Below, one piece after another: positions 52,087-60,366 of a DNA stretch of 64,000 nucleotides. Origin of the DNA: Aquabacterium sp. (lineage in GTDB: Bacteria; Pseudomonadota; Gammaproteobacteria; Burkholderiales; Burkholderiaceae_C); contig NZ_JAQSDR010000008.1 of assembly GCF_029946005.1 (NCBI RefSeq), positions 186,001 through 250,000 on the forward strand, read 5' to 3'. Each line of letters starts with the position of its first letter. The first letter of the stretch is position 1. Under the pieces are notes generated by a model. It was given only the letters and a program-made list of their open reading frames with translations, made no database searches and was not told where the DNA came from. The translations under genes were made by a program, and so were the position numbers.

Positions 52087-52205
52087 TCTCGGTTATGGGA
52101 TACGGAATTCAGGGGCAAGGTCAAGGACGCCTCAAGGGGCAGGACTTGCGGCAGAACTCAAAGGGCACTCCATCTGGTTTTCGTGGACACCCTTTGATTC
52201 TTGAA

Positions 52206-52847
52206 TCAGAACCCGTACTGAGCGCCAATCGACAGCAAACCTACCGTTGACTTGTCACCTTGGATATCACTGGTGGTGACGTCCAGAGCGGCCACAGCCC
52301 TTAGCTTGGTTGCCAAGGCGTATTCCAGACCGAAGCCCGCATAGGGTGCAATCTTCGTGTCAGAAGCCGAAGCGTAGGCTCCTGGTACGTTTGCACTTGC
52401 AGACACCTTGGAATCGACGCTGGCAAGGCCCACACGCACGACACCACTGAACTTGGGTGTCATGTCGAAGCGCCAAGCGCCATTCAATACCAAGGCGTTT
52501 GACTCTTGAGCGCCCTTAAATGGGATGCCGCTAACGGTACCCTTGATTGTGGCGCTGCCAAACCCGATGTATCCAAGCTCTACAGCGATATCGGACGTGA
52601 TGTTGAACCCGCTATAGACCTTGAAGCCGGTGTCGTTGGGCTCGCAAGTGTATGAATCCGCGCCGATGACGACGCAGTTGGTCGCCAGGTGGGAGGCTCC
52701 GAAGGTAGCCCCGCCATACAGTTGAAAGCCTTGTTCGCCCCGGTGTGTTATTTCGGGTGAATTCGTTGGGAATGCCCCATAAATGTCAACGGCAAAGGCG
52801 CTGGTATTGGCCAGCACCAGCAGTGCAGCAGAAATGATTGTCTTCAA
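52206..52847 (-). CDS. Small outer-membrane beta-barrel protein (OmpA/OmpW-like), TTG start
   Basis: 213 residues. A signal peptide (TIISAALLVLANTSAFA) is followed by alternating amphipathic strands (KVYSGFNITSDIAVELGYIG, APYAGFGLEYALATKLRAVA) and a C-terminal Phe (IGAQYGF), the insertion signal for BAM. This fits an 8-stranded barrel. No ATG is available; TTG 52847 with AGGGA about six bases upstream is the likely start. It is flanked on both sides by decayed insertion sequences, so it may have arrived with them. Exact family not recognised. Confidence 0.75.
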   Translation of the reverse strand: MKTIISAALLVLANTSAFAVDIYGAFPTNSPEITHRGEQGFQLYGGATFGASHLATNCVVIGADSYTCEPNDTGFKVYSGFNITSDIAVELGYIGFGSATIKGTVSGIPFKGAQESNALVLNGAWRFDMTPKFSGVVRVGLASVDSKVSASANVPGAYASASDTKIAPYAGFGLEYALATKLRAVAALDVTTSDIQGDKSTVGLLSIGAQYGF

Positions 52848-53092
52848 AGCGGTCCCTGAATGTTGATATCGGAAATCGACCGCTGGGATTTTATTAGGGG
52901 AATTTTGGATGCGCCATCCCGTGGTCAGAGGGATGTCTTATCAGCACTCCGTGGGGGGCTCTTCGTGCGCTTCTTGCACTTTAACTCCCCGTTGATGTTC
53001 TCGATTTTTAGGAATGAGTTGACATTGGGCAACGTGCTCCTATGAATCGCCCCGGGTTTTGAGGAGGCTCCAACCTTTGAGAAGATGGAGCC

Positions 53093-53415
53093 ATGAAGAA
53101 GTCAAACAAGTTCTCACCCGAAGTCCATGAGCGAGCAGTGCGCATGGTGCAGGAGATCGCGGCGAGTACCCCTCGTTGTGGGCCGCAGTCGAGTCGATTG
53201 CACCGAAGATCGGCTGCGTTCCACAGACCCTGCTTGGCTGGGTTCAGCAGCACGAGATCAACAACGGCTCCCGCGATGGGGTGACCACGGCCGAGGCGCA
53301 ACGCGTGAATGAGCTGGAGCGCGAGGTCAAGGAGCTGCGCCGGGCCAACGAGATCCTCAAGCTGGCCAGCGCTTTTTTCGCCCAGGCGAAGCTCGACCGC
53401 CGACTCAAGTCTTGA
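53093..53415 (+). pseudogene. IS3-family transposase OrfA, one-base frameshift
   Basis: The frame begins [20 protein letters not shown], typical of IS3 OrfA. After codon GAG at 53153-53155 one base is missing (GAG-[C]AT-CGC-GGC-GAG-TAC would restore EHRGEY), and the sequence continues one frame over as [20 protein letters not shown] and the leucine-zipper [20 protein letters not shown]. The stop is at 53413-53415, next to orfB as usual in IS3 elements. Confidence 0.85.
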
Positions 53416-53565
53416 AGGATTTCATTGACCAACATCGCGCCACCCACGGGGTCGAGCCGATCTGCAAGGTATTGCAGATGGCCCCTTCGGGATACCGCCG
53501 CTATGCGGCCCAACAACGCGATCCAAGCAAGCGCTGTGACAGAGCCAAAAGCGATGACACCCGAG
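53412..53565 (+). pseudogene. IS3-family transposase OrfB, N-terminal fragment
   Basis: About 50 residues, KDFIDQHRATHGVEPICKVL followed by QMAPSGYRRYAAQQRDPSKR, match the start of IS3 OrfB upstream of the DDE domain. The match is lost after DRAKSDD; the DDE catalytic domain is absent. Confidence 0.8.
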
Positions 53566-53690
53566 ACACCAGCTCCTTCGAGGCCTCAGGTGCGGCTGTC
53601 TTCAACCCATGGCATGCGTGATAGGCGGATGGAGCCGTGACCGTTTCGCCTTAAGGGTTCGGGATGAACTCTGTTGGGATTGGGGTCCCT

Positions 53691-53710
53691 GAGTGCACGA
53701 ATGTGCACTC
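53691..53710. promoter_or_regulatory. 20-bp perfect palindrome upstream of the chemoreceptor gene
   Basis: GAGTGCAC-GAAT-GTGCACTC lies about 113 bases upstream of the chemoreceptor start, in a 258-base gap with no gene. It could be a regulator binding site or a leftover of the neighbouring mobile DNA. Confidence 0.4.
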
Positions 53711-53823
53711 AACAAACACGGTATTTCGGTCGATATTGCAATGGCATCCAGGGATAGCCTGAGCACGCGCTGCATTGATGCGTTGCAAGCCACTCAATAA
53801 CAACGATCTACCGAAAGTACTGA

Positions 53824-55764
53824 ATGATCAAAAAAGCACTGACGATCCGCGGTCGGTTTGCGTTGCTGCTCACGATCTGCGCGCTGGCGATATCCATTCC
53901 TGCCGGGTTGTTGAGTTGGCGGTACATCAATGAGGTACGCATCGCCCAGCGCGAGGTCACCGGGATGGCTCCAGCGCTTGCTCTGCTGGAAGTGATTCGT
54001 GTCGTGCAGCAGCACCGTGGTTTGTCGGCAGTCTTGTTGGGCGGGGATGAGGGTGCTGCGCCCAAACGCGTTGCCAAACAGGCCGAGATTGAGAAGGCCA
54101 TGGCTGCATTTGCTGCGCATGTGACAGCCGATGAAGCTCAGGCATCGCGATTGGGCGCCGCCTGGAAGCTCGACATGAAGAAGTGGCAAGAAGTCAGCCA
54201 GGCGGTGGCCGACAAGCGCATCACCGGCCCCGAGTCTTCCGCGCGCCACACCGCAATGCTGGCCAGCATGCTGAGAACGCTGGGTGAGGTCGGAGACCAT
54301 TGGGGGCTGTCCTTGAGCGCAGAACCATCGGTCTATTTCTTGACACTTGGCACCCTGTCAAACGCCCCAGGCATGATTGAAATGATGGGCCAGACGAGAG
54401 CGCGCGGCGCCAACTTGCTGTCCACCAAGCAGGCACTTGATCCTGCCGACAAGGCGCGCTTTGAGGCCTTGCAGATTCGCATGCGCAGCGCCTATGAAGA
54501 CATGCTGTTGACCTTTGAGAAAGGCGCGACGGCGCATGCGCAGTCGCGTGGTCGCATTGATGAGGTGGCGAAGAGGCTCAACGAGCTGGCTCAAACGGGC
54601 ATTGGCCTGGCGCAGACGCACGTCTTGCAACCTGCGGTGCCCAGCTATCCAAGCGCGGCGTATTTTGCCGAGACCACCAAGGTCATTGACGCCATGTACG
54701 AGACGCTGTGGCAAGCCATGGCCTTGCTGAAAGAATCATCCGAGCAGAATGCTGCCGATGCACGCAACAGCGCCATGGTGGCCATGTTGCCGGTGGTGCT
54801 GTTGTTCATGGTGGCCGCCGCTTTTGCTTTGCGGACTGGACATTCCATCAGGCGTGAGCTTGGTGCCGAACCCTTCGAGTTGCGGGCGGTCGCGCGCAAT
54901 GTGTCGAAAGGCGATCTGTCGTCCCCGATTGAACTGGCCCAAGGCGACGATCACAGTGTCATGGCGGCTATACGCCAAATGCAGATATCGCTGACCCAGG
55001 TGGTGAGCACTGTCCGTGGCAATGCAGAAAGCGTGGCAACCGCCAGCGCGCAGATCGCCCAGGGCAACCAGGATCTGAGCCAACGCACCGAGCAGCAGGC
55101 GAGCGCGCTGCAGCAGACTGCCGCGACCATGGATGAGCTGGGTAGCACCGTGAAGAACAATGCCGACAATGCAGCGCAAGCCAATCAGCTGGCACAGGAT
55201 GCCTCCACGGTGGCAGCCAAAGGCGGGGACGTGGTGCGCGAGGTGGTTCAGACCATGAGGGGCATCAACACGAGCTCGCGCCAGATTGCCGACATCACTG
55301 CCGTCATTGACGGCATTGCCTTCCAGACCAACATCCTGGCGCTGAATGCCGCGGTTGAAGCGGCGCGGGCAGGAGAGCAAGGCCGGGGATTTGCCGTGGT
55401 CGCTAGCGAAGTGCGCACATTGGCCCAGCGCTCGGCCACAGCCGCCAAGGAGATCGGCGCGTTGATCGCCGAGAGTGTGGCGCGCACTGATCAAGGTGCT
55501 GCACAGGCGGATCAGGCCGGGCGCACCATGCAGGAAATCGTGACATCCATTCGCCGGGTCACCGACATTGTGGCCGACATCAGTTTGGCCAATGCAGAAC
55601 AAAGTAGCGGTGTGGGGCAGGTGGGGCAGGCAGTCTCACAAATGGACCAAGCCACTCAGCAAAACGCAGCGTTGGTGGAGGAGTCGGCCGCAGCTGCCGA
55701 GAGCCTGCGCCAACAAGCGCAGCAGCTGGTCCAGGCCGTCGCGGTATTCCAACTGGTCAGATGA
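53824..55764 (+). CDS. Methyl-accepting chemotaxis protein with NIT-like periplasmic sensor
   Basis: 646 residues. The first membrane helix is at about 13-31 ([19 protein letters not shown]). A long helical periplasmic domain of about 270 residues ([38 protein letters not shown]) resembles the nitrate/nitrite-sensing NIT type. Then come a second helix ([16 protein letters not shown]), HAMP and the signalling tip [20 protein letters not shown] with [12 protein letters not shown]. There is no C-terminal CheR-tethering pentapeptide. No che gene is nearby. Confidence 0.93.
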   Translation: MIKKALTIRGRFALLLTICALAISIPAGLLSWRYINEVRIAQREVTGMAPALALLEVIRVVQQHRGLSAVLLGGDEGAAPKRVAKQAEIEKAMAAFAAHVTADEAQASRLGAAWKLDMKKWQEVSQAVADKRITGPESSARHTAMLASMLRTLGEVGDHWGLSLSAEPSVYFLTLGTLSNAPGMIEMMGQTRARGANLLSTKQALDPADKARFEALQIRMRSAYEDMLLTFEKGATAHAQSRGRIDEVAKRLNELAQTGIGLAQTHVLQPAVPSYPSAAYFAETTKVIDAMYETLWQAMALLKESSEQNAADARNSAMVAMLPVVLLFMVAAAFALRTGHSIRRELGAEPFELRAVARNVSKGDLSSPIELAQGDDHSVMAAIRQMQISLTQVVSTVRGNAESVATASAQIAQGNQDLSQRTEQQASALQQTAATMDELGSTVKNNADNAAQANQLAQDASTVAAKGGDVVREVVQTMRGINTSSRQIADITAVIDGIAFQTNILALNAAVEAARAGEQGRGFAVVASEVRTLAQRSATAAKEIGALIAESVARTDQGAAQADQAGRTMQEIVTSIRRVTDIVADISLANAEQSSGVGQVGQAVSQMDQATQQNAALVEESAAAAESLRQQAQQLVQAVAVFQLVR

Positions 55765-55783
55765 TCGTGGCTGCTTGAAGAGG

Positions 55784-56110
55784 TCACGCTGAATCGTCTT
55801 CAAGCCCACCCAAACGCTCTGCCTCATCCAGGGCCGCCATCAGGCATTCCTGACTGGCCTGGGCACCTTCCAGGTGGTCATCGGATTCGGCCCTCGCCAC
55901 GATGGCCGCATCGACTGCCGCCAGCAGCGTTTCAAGCACCGGTCTGAGCGCTTGGGGGTAGGGGTGGGAAATGATGATGGACTCAATGGCTGCGTGGTAC
56001 ATCCGCTGGTGGCCCCCCAGGTTTTGCAGCAGCGCAACCAGCTCGCCGTTCTGGACGGTCAGCTGTGCAATGTCCTCTTCTAACTTATCGATGCGTTCTT
56101 CTGTGGTCAT
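55784..56110 (-). CDS. Small coiled-coil protein of unknown function
   Basis: 108 residues from ATG 56110; a longer in-frame reading to 56200 is less likely. The N-terminus is a heptad-like helix (EERIDKLEEDIAQLTVQNGE), followed by a helical, acidic body. I do not recognise the family. It converges on the chemoreceptor gene with 19 bases between. Its start lies about 96 bases from the LexA-like box at 56206, which could also affect it. Confidence 0.6.
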   Translation of the reverse strand: MTTEERIDKLEEDIAQLTVQNGELVALLQNLGGHQRMYHAAIESIIISHPYPQALRPVLETLLAAVDAAIVARAESDDHLEGAQASQECLMAALDEAERLGGLEDDSA

Positions 56111-56205
56111 GGCCGAGGTTTCCAGATGGGTGAGCCATGGTAGTGGCAAGTCACCCTCAACTTGAGCAGGGTTGTGCCTCAATCCCCACATGGCTTTCAT
56201 GAATG

Positions 56206-56221
56206 CTGTATAAAATTACAG
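56206..56221. promoter_or_regulatory. LexA (SOS) box 1
   Basis: CTGTATAAAATTACAG fits the LexA operator CTG-N10-CAG (E. coli consensus CTGTATATATATACAG) with an AT-rich core. It contains a -10-like TATAAA (56209-56214) and ends one base before the ATG of the 30-codon ORF at 56223. Confidence 0.75.
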
Positions 56222-56222
56222 T

Positions 56223-56315
56223 ATGAAAACGCTGTTGGAACAGGATTGGGTTGATTGGGGTGTGGACCTCGCATTGACAATGGCCATGCTCGGAACCCTG
56301 GTGTATCCATGGTAG
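56223..56315 (+). CDS. Putative 30-residue hydrophobic peptide behind a LexA box
   Basis: The ORF encodes MKTLLEQDWVDWGVDLALTM followed by AMLGTLVYPW, then TAG. It has a short charged head and one hydrophobic stretch (about 13-28) long enough to sit in a membrane. The ATG is two bases past the end of a LexA box whose inner TATAAA would place transcription start at or just before the ATG, so a leaderless mRNA is possible; no ribosome binding site is seen. Size and control recall TisB of E. coli, but there is no sequence match claimed. Coding status is inference. Confidence 0.45.
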   Translation: MKTLLEQDWVDWGVDLALTMAMLGTLVYPW

Positions 56316-56404
56316 GCCTGATGCTGTCTTCCCTGTGTCACATGACGAGGCCACCCTTGGGTCCCTTGGATGTGCCTAACCACTGCCAGAAAGGACGTGT
56401 CAGC

Positions 56405-56518
56405 ATGAAGCGCACCCCCTCTAAGCCCTTCTTTCTGCGTCTGTTGGACGACTGGGTGGTCGACATCAGCGCTGCATTGGCCCTGGCCGGGACTTTGTTG
56501 GTGATGTGGGTCAGATAA
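56405..56518 (+). CDS. Putative 37-residue single-pass membrane protein
   Basis: The ORF encodes MKRTPSKPFFLRLLDDWVVD followed by ISAALALAGTLLVMWVR. A basic head precedes one membrane helix. AAAGGA lies about 10 bases upstream. The pattern DWV.D....AL..AGTL...W is shared with the 30-residue ORF upstream (DWVDWGVDLAL...LGTLVYPW), which suggests a family or an old duplication. It lies between two LexA boxes and could be read from the first. Confidence 0.55.
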   Translation: MKRTPSKPFFLRLLDDWVVDISAALALAGTLLVMWVR

Positions 56519-56545
56519 CCTAATCCGGTGTGATGGCATAAAATA

Positions 56546-56561
56546 CTGTATAAAATAACAG
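56546..56561. promoter_or_regulatory. LexA (SOS) box 2
   Basis: CTGTATAAAATAACAG differs from box 1 at a single position. It too contains TATAAA (56549-56554) and ends one base before an ATG (56563). Shared sequence extends through the following TATG. Confidence 0.75.
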
Positions 56562-56562
56562 T

Positions 56563-56760
56563 ATGGAAGCGCACCTTAAAGACACCTGGATTCAGCGTTG
56601 CGCGCAGCGCATTGCCGAGTTGCGCCCCCAGTTGCGACCCCGCCTGGCCACCTTGGTGGCGGCTGAGCTGTGGCAGGACATGCGAGGACACATTCCGCCC
56701 GAAGAGTGGGCTGAGATCGAGGTTGATACTTGGGGCAAACAAGGGGCCCCCAACAGGTGA
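56563..56760 (+). CDS. Small soluble protein of unknown function behind a LexA box
   Basis: 65 residues, EAHLKDTWIQRCAQRIAELR, then LATLVAAELWQDMRGHIPPE and EWAEIEVDTW. It looks like a small helical protein with an Arg-rich middle. The family is not recognised. Its ATG is two bases past LexA box 2, again with no ribosome binding site, so the same leaderless layout as the 30-residue ORF. It ends ten bases before the converging kinase gene. Confidence 0.6.
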   Translation: MEAHLKDTWIQRCAQRIAELRPQLRPRLATLVAAELWQDMRGHIPPEEWAEIEVDTWGKQGAPNR

Positions 56761-56770
56761 GGCAGCACCA

Positions 56771-59032
56771 TCAGGATGGCTGCGGCGACGGGATGACTTC
56801 CATTTTTTGGGTGCTTTGCTTCAGGGGTAGGGTGACGCGGAAAGTGGTGCCCTCGCCTTCCACGCTGTGCACGCTCATCTGCCCCGCGTGTTTCTGAACA
56901 ATCCCATACGACAACGACAGGCCCAGCCCCGTGCCTTTGCCCACAGGTTTGGTGGTGAAGAAGGGGTCAAAAATCTTGACCAGGTTATCGGGCGAGATGC
57001 CGCAACCGGTGTCTTCCACTTCGATTGACACCGAGTCGTCCCCCGAGCTTGTACGCACGGTGATCTTGCCCCTTGTTTCTCCGATGGCATGTGCCGCGTT
57101 GACGACCAGATTCATCACCACCTGGTTGATCTCTGACGGCAGGCATTCCACCAGGGGGATGTCGCCATACTCTTTGATGATTTCAGCTTTGTACTTGACC
57201 TCGCTGTTCACCATGTTCAGGGTCGAATTGATCCCGTCGTGCAGGTTGGCCATCTGCCATTCCTGGGAGTTGTCGACGTGTGAGAAGTCTTTGAGGTCTT
57301 GCACGATCTTGCGAACACGTTCAATGCCATCTTTGGTTTCGCGCATCAAGAGCGGGATGTCGTCCTTGATGTAGTCAAACTCAAGCTGATCCTTCAAGTC
57401 GAGGATCCGTGTTCGCAAGGCCAGGTCAGCCAGTTGGCTCTCGGTTTCCTGATAGGTGTCCAGCATCTGCAGCAGGCTGTTGAAGTACCCGTCCAGCGCG
57501 CCAATGTTGGACAACACGAAGCCGATGGGGTTGTTGATTTCGTGGGCGACACCGGCGGCCAGCAGCCCGATGGATGCGAGTTTTTCCGATTGCACCAGCT
57601 GTTGATGGGTTTCCGTGAGCTTGTGGTTCAGCGCAGTCAGCTCGTTGTTGCGGCGCACCAGCTCGGCTTCAATGCGTTTGCGTTCGCTGATGTCTCGGAC
57701 GATGGCCACCACACCGCTGCCAGCGCGTACCACCTGGGCATGCAGCCATTGGGCTCGGATGGAGGGTTCATGGTTCTCCCATTCCTGGTCATGTGCGATG
57801 CCAGTGTTGACGACCTGGCACAGCACCTTGAATGCACTGGTGTCACGGATGTCTGGCAGCAAGGCTCCGATGGGCTTTCCCAACATGGCCGATTTGTTCA
57901 GATTCAGCAGGGCCACGCCACGACTGTTGGTGTCGGTCAGCGCGAAGTCACTGATCGCGCCTTCTGAATCGCACAGGCTGTGCAGGACAAACGTGGCGTC
58001 TCTGCTCGCTTCCGAGGCTGCCAGATAGGTTTCCTGTGCCTTGAGCACCCGAGACCTGCTTCGGGCCAGTTGCCGCAACAGCATGCCCAGCGCGATCACC
58101 AGCGCGCTGACGAGCGTGGCTTGCCATCGGTAGGCCTGCTCGCGAGGTAGGAACGAGGCGAGTTGTTCTTCCTCGGAGAGCCCGACCACGGTTGTGATGC
58201 CAAACATGCTCAAACTTTCTGAGACGGTGTAGCGCTTGATGCCATCCCAGGGGCTGAGCAGGAGCTTGGCGGCGCCTTCGTCTTCGGGAGTGGCGGGAAT
58301 CAAATGCTTCAAGGGCCCGGTGCCATTGCCTTCGATGATCTTGTCGCCGCTGCGCGCCACGATCAGGTCACCGCGGGCTCCCAGGACCCCCAAGGTGCCT
58401 TTCAACCCCATGCGCGAAGGCTCATAGTCGCTGGTGAAGTACTCGGGGTTGATGGACACACTCACCACACCCGCGAAGGCGTTGTTGGCATCGGTGAGCC
58501 GACGTGCAAATGTCATTCGGCTCTTGCCGGTTCTTGGGTCTCGCACTGCAGGGCCCACGTAGAGCGTGTCCCCCAGTCGTGTGTGCTCGCTGAAGAACCG
58601 AAAGTGCGGTTGATCGACCGCGCGCGATACTTCGCCACGGTTGTCGTTGTTGGTGGCCACAATGTCGCCGTGGTGATCGGCCACATCGATGACGAACAGC
58701 AGCGCCGTGGGGATCAGCAATTCGCTTTCAAGGTTGGCCAAGGCCCGGGTCAGGCCTTTTTGCTCGCTGACGTACCGGACGACGTTGATGGTGAGGTCGA
58801 TCTCGCGCAATGCGCGCAGCATCTGCACTCGATAGACGCCTGACAGGTTCTGAGCGGCGATTTGAGCTTTGCGCTCGGCAGAGGCGCGTTCGCGTGCGGT
58901 CCAGTTGAATGTGGCGACCCAAATCGCGATCAGGACAAGCCCGGTCAATGATGGGATCAGGCTGGACGCATCACCGCGGAAGATGCTGCGCATGCGCCAA
59001 CGCGACAGGGTGGGCCCGTTCAATTGAATCAT
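56771..59032 (-). CDS. PAS-containing sensor histidine kinase (orphan)
   Basis: 753 residues. A first membrane helix (LIPSLTGLVLIAIWVATFNW) precedes a large periplasmic dCache-like sensor (VGPAVRDPRTGKSRMTFARR; GVVSVSINPEYF) and a second helix near 310-330. A PAS domain, a coiled-coil (NNELTALNHKLTETHQQLVQ), HisKA with the phospho-His in GVAHEINNPIGF, and HATPase (VMNLVVNAAHAIGE, GKGTGLGLSLSYGIVQ) follow. It lacks a receiver and no response regulator gene is adjacent. Confidence 0.92.
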   Translation of the reverse strand: MIQLNGPTLSRWRMRSIFRGDASSLIPSLTGLVLIAIWVATFNWTARERASAERKAQIAAQNLSGVYRVQMLRALREIDLTINVVRYVSEQKGLTRALANLESELLIPTALLFVIDVADHHGDIVATNNDNRGEVSRAVDQPHFRFFSEHTRLGDTLYVGPAVRDPRTGKSRMTFARRLTDANNAFAGVVSVSINPEYFTSDYEPSRMGLKGTLGVLGARGDLIVARSGDKIIEGNGTGPLKHLIPATPEDEGAAKLLLSPWDGIKRYTVSESLSMFGITTVVGLSEEEQLASFLPREQAYRWQATLVSALVIALGMLLRQLARSRSRVLKAQETYLAASEASRDATFVLHSLCDSEGAISDFALTDTNSRGVALLNLNKSAMLGKPIGALLPDIRDTSAFKVLCQVVNTGIAHDQEWENHEPSIRAQWLHAQVVRAGSGVVAIVRDISERKRIEAELVRRNNELTALNHKLTETHQQLVQSEKLASIGLLAAGVAHEINNPIGFVLSNIGALDGYFNSLLQMLDTYQETESQLADLALRTRILDLKDQLEFDYIKDDIPLLMRETKDGIERVRKIVQDLKDFSHVDNSQEWQMANLHDGINSTLNMVNSEVKYKAEIIKEYGDIPLVECLPSEINQVVMNLVVNAAHAIGETRGKITVRTSSGDDSVSIEVEDTGCGISPDNLVKIFDPFFTTKPVGKGTGLGLSLSYGIVQKHAGQMSVHSVEGEGTTFRVTLPLKQSTQKMEVIPSPQPS

Positions 59033-59132
59033 TTGGACATGAGCCGTTGGTCGGACGCGTTGCCCGAGACTGGGTGGCCAAATGCATGTTAGTCCGAAGG
59101 ACCCAAACTTGTCCCGAGAAAATGAGCCTTCG

Positions 59133-60299
59133 TCAGTGGCTTGTATTTTGGGCCGTGCCGTGAATCACGCAGTGAATGAAGTGCAGCTTGGTGACCACCT
59201 CGCGCGACAGCACGAATGGGTAAAAATCAGGCTGACCCATGCTGCGTGACATCTCGTTCATCACGGCCGTCAGGCCCACCCAGTCATTGAGCAGGGCTAA
59301 AAACGGCGGCCCTTCTTCGCCCATGTCCTGCTTCCAAAGTACGTCAACGCCAAAGGGTTCTGTCTCCAGGCCGATCTGTGTGAGGTCGATGCCAAAGCTG
59401 GCGGCCGTGTCGGCGGTGTCGACCATATGCAGGTAGTGGGCCCAGGTTTCGGCCCAGTCTTCCCAGGGGTGGGTGGACGCGTAAGCGCTGACGAAATGAA
59501 CGCCCCAGCCCAAGGCGGCGCCGTTCTGGTAATGGGCTTTCACGGCTTCGTCGTAGTCCTGGCGCTCGTCGCCAAAAAGGGCCCGGTAGGGCTCCAGCCA
59601 GTTGGTGTGGTCCACCAGGCGATCCCAGTAATAGTGACCGACCTCGTGGCGAAAGTGACCGAGCAGTGTGCGGTAGGGCTCGCCCATGCTTTTGCGCGTT
59701 CGCTCGCGTGTGGGGTCGTCGGCTTCTTCCAGGTTGATGGTGATCAGGCCGCAGTCGTGGCCGGTCAGCACCCGGGGTTCGGTGGGGTTTGAGCGCAGGA
59801 AGTCGTAGGCCAAGCCACGTTCTGGGTCCTCACCCACCTTGGTGGCCACCGGCAGCTTCAAAGCGATCAGCTGAGACACCAACCGCCTCTTCGCGGTTTC
59901 GATGCGACGCCACAATTCCTGGTTCTCGGGATTGGACAGGTCGGGGATGGTGCGGTTAAGGCGGCAGGCCTGGCACAGTGTGACGCCATTGGCCGCTTGA
60001 GATTGCGGGATCAGCCAGTTGCACTCGGCCGCGCTGGCGAAATTGGCGCAGCGCACGTACTGTTCGGCTTGACCTGCGGGTGCGTTGGCAGGCACGAAGA
60101 CATTGGTTTCCTGGCCCGGGTCCAGCGGAATGACACGCGCCTGAGTGGGTTCATAGCCCAAGGGCGTATTACAGGCCAGGCACACCGAGTTTCGGAAAAA
60201 TACAGGGCGCCCGCAACGGCAGCGGTAAGCCCTGGAAGACACAGGCTCATAGGCCGTGGCAGTGCGCTGAGTGGGGTTGGATGGCAGGGTATCGTTCAC
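59133..60299 (-). CDS. Putative zinc-binding metallopeptidase with N-terminal zinc ribbon
   Basis: 388 residues from GTG 60299. The N-terminus carries a four-Cys zinc ribbon (YRCRCGRPVFF... SVCLACNTPLGY), with more Cys around VRCANFASAAECNW and CQACRL. The peptidase core has HEVGHYYWD with the HExxH zinc site. This matches the zinc-ribbon plus Peptidase_Mx arrangement found in many betaproteobacteria. No signal peptide, so probably cytosolic. Substrate unknown. Confidence 0.85.
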   Translation of the reverse strand: MNDTLPSNPTQRTATAYEPVSSRAYRCRCGRPVFFRNSVCLACNTPLGYEPTQARVIPLDPGQETNVFVPANAPAGQAEQYVRCANFASAAECNWLIPQSQAANGVTLCQACRLNRTIPDLSNPENQELWRRIETAKRRLVSQLIALKLPVATKVGEDPERGLAYDFLRSNPTEPRVLTGHDCGLITINLEEADDPTRERTRKSMGEPYRTLLGHFRHEVGHYYWDRLVDHTNWLEPYRALFGDERQDYDEAVKAHYQNGAALGWGVHFVSAYASTHPWEDWAETWAHYLHMVDTADTAASFGIDLTQIGLETEPFGVDVLWKQDMGEEGPPFLALLNDWVGLTAVMNEMSRSMGQPDFYPFVLSREVVTKLHFIHCVIHGTAQNTSH

Positions 60300-60366
60300 G
60301 TTGTGTTTCCAAGGGCGCTACATTGTTTCGCGGGGCAAATGGCGTGCCCGTGTTTTGGGGTGTTGA

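Larger units (their letters stand above)
53043..53565 (+). mobile_element. Left part of an IS3-family insertion sequence (truncated)
   Basis: A likely left inverted repeat, TGAATCGCCCCGGGT, begins at 53043, 50 bases before orfA. orfA carries a frameshift and orfB is cut off after about 50 codons, with no right end found up to 53823. The rest of the element has been deleted. Confidence 0.75.

Noticed and set aside
53708-53740. A possible FliA (sigma-28) promoter upstream of the chemoreceptor (TCAA-N16-GTCGATAT)
   Set aside because: The -35 has a mismatch, the spacer is one base too long and the -10 has two mismatches to GCCGATAA; too weak to call.
56255-56404. A longer in-frame start (56255) for the 37-residue membrane ORF
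   Set aside because: The added residues come from the other frame of the 30-residue ORF and look non-coding, while ATG 56405 has its own AAAGGA ribosome binding site.
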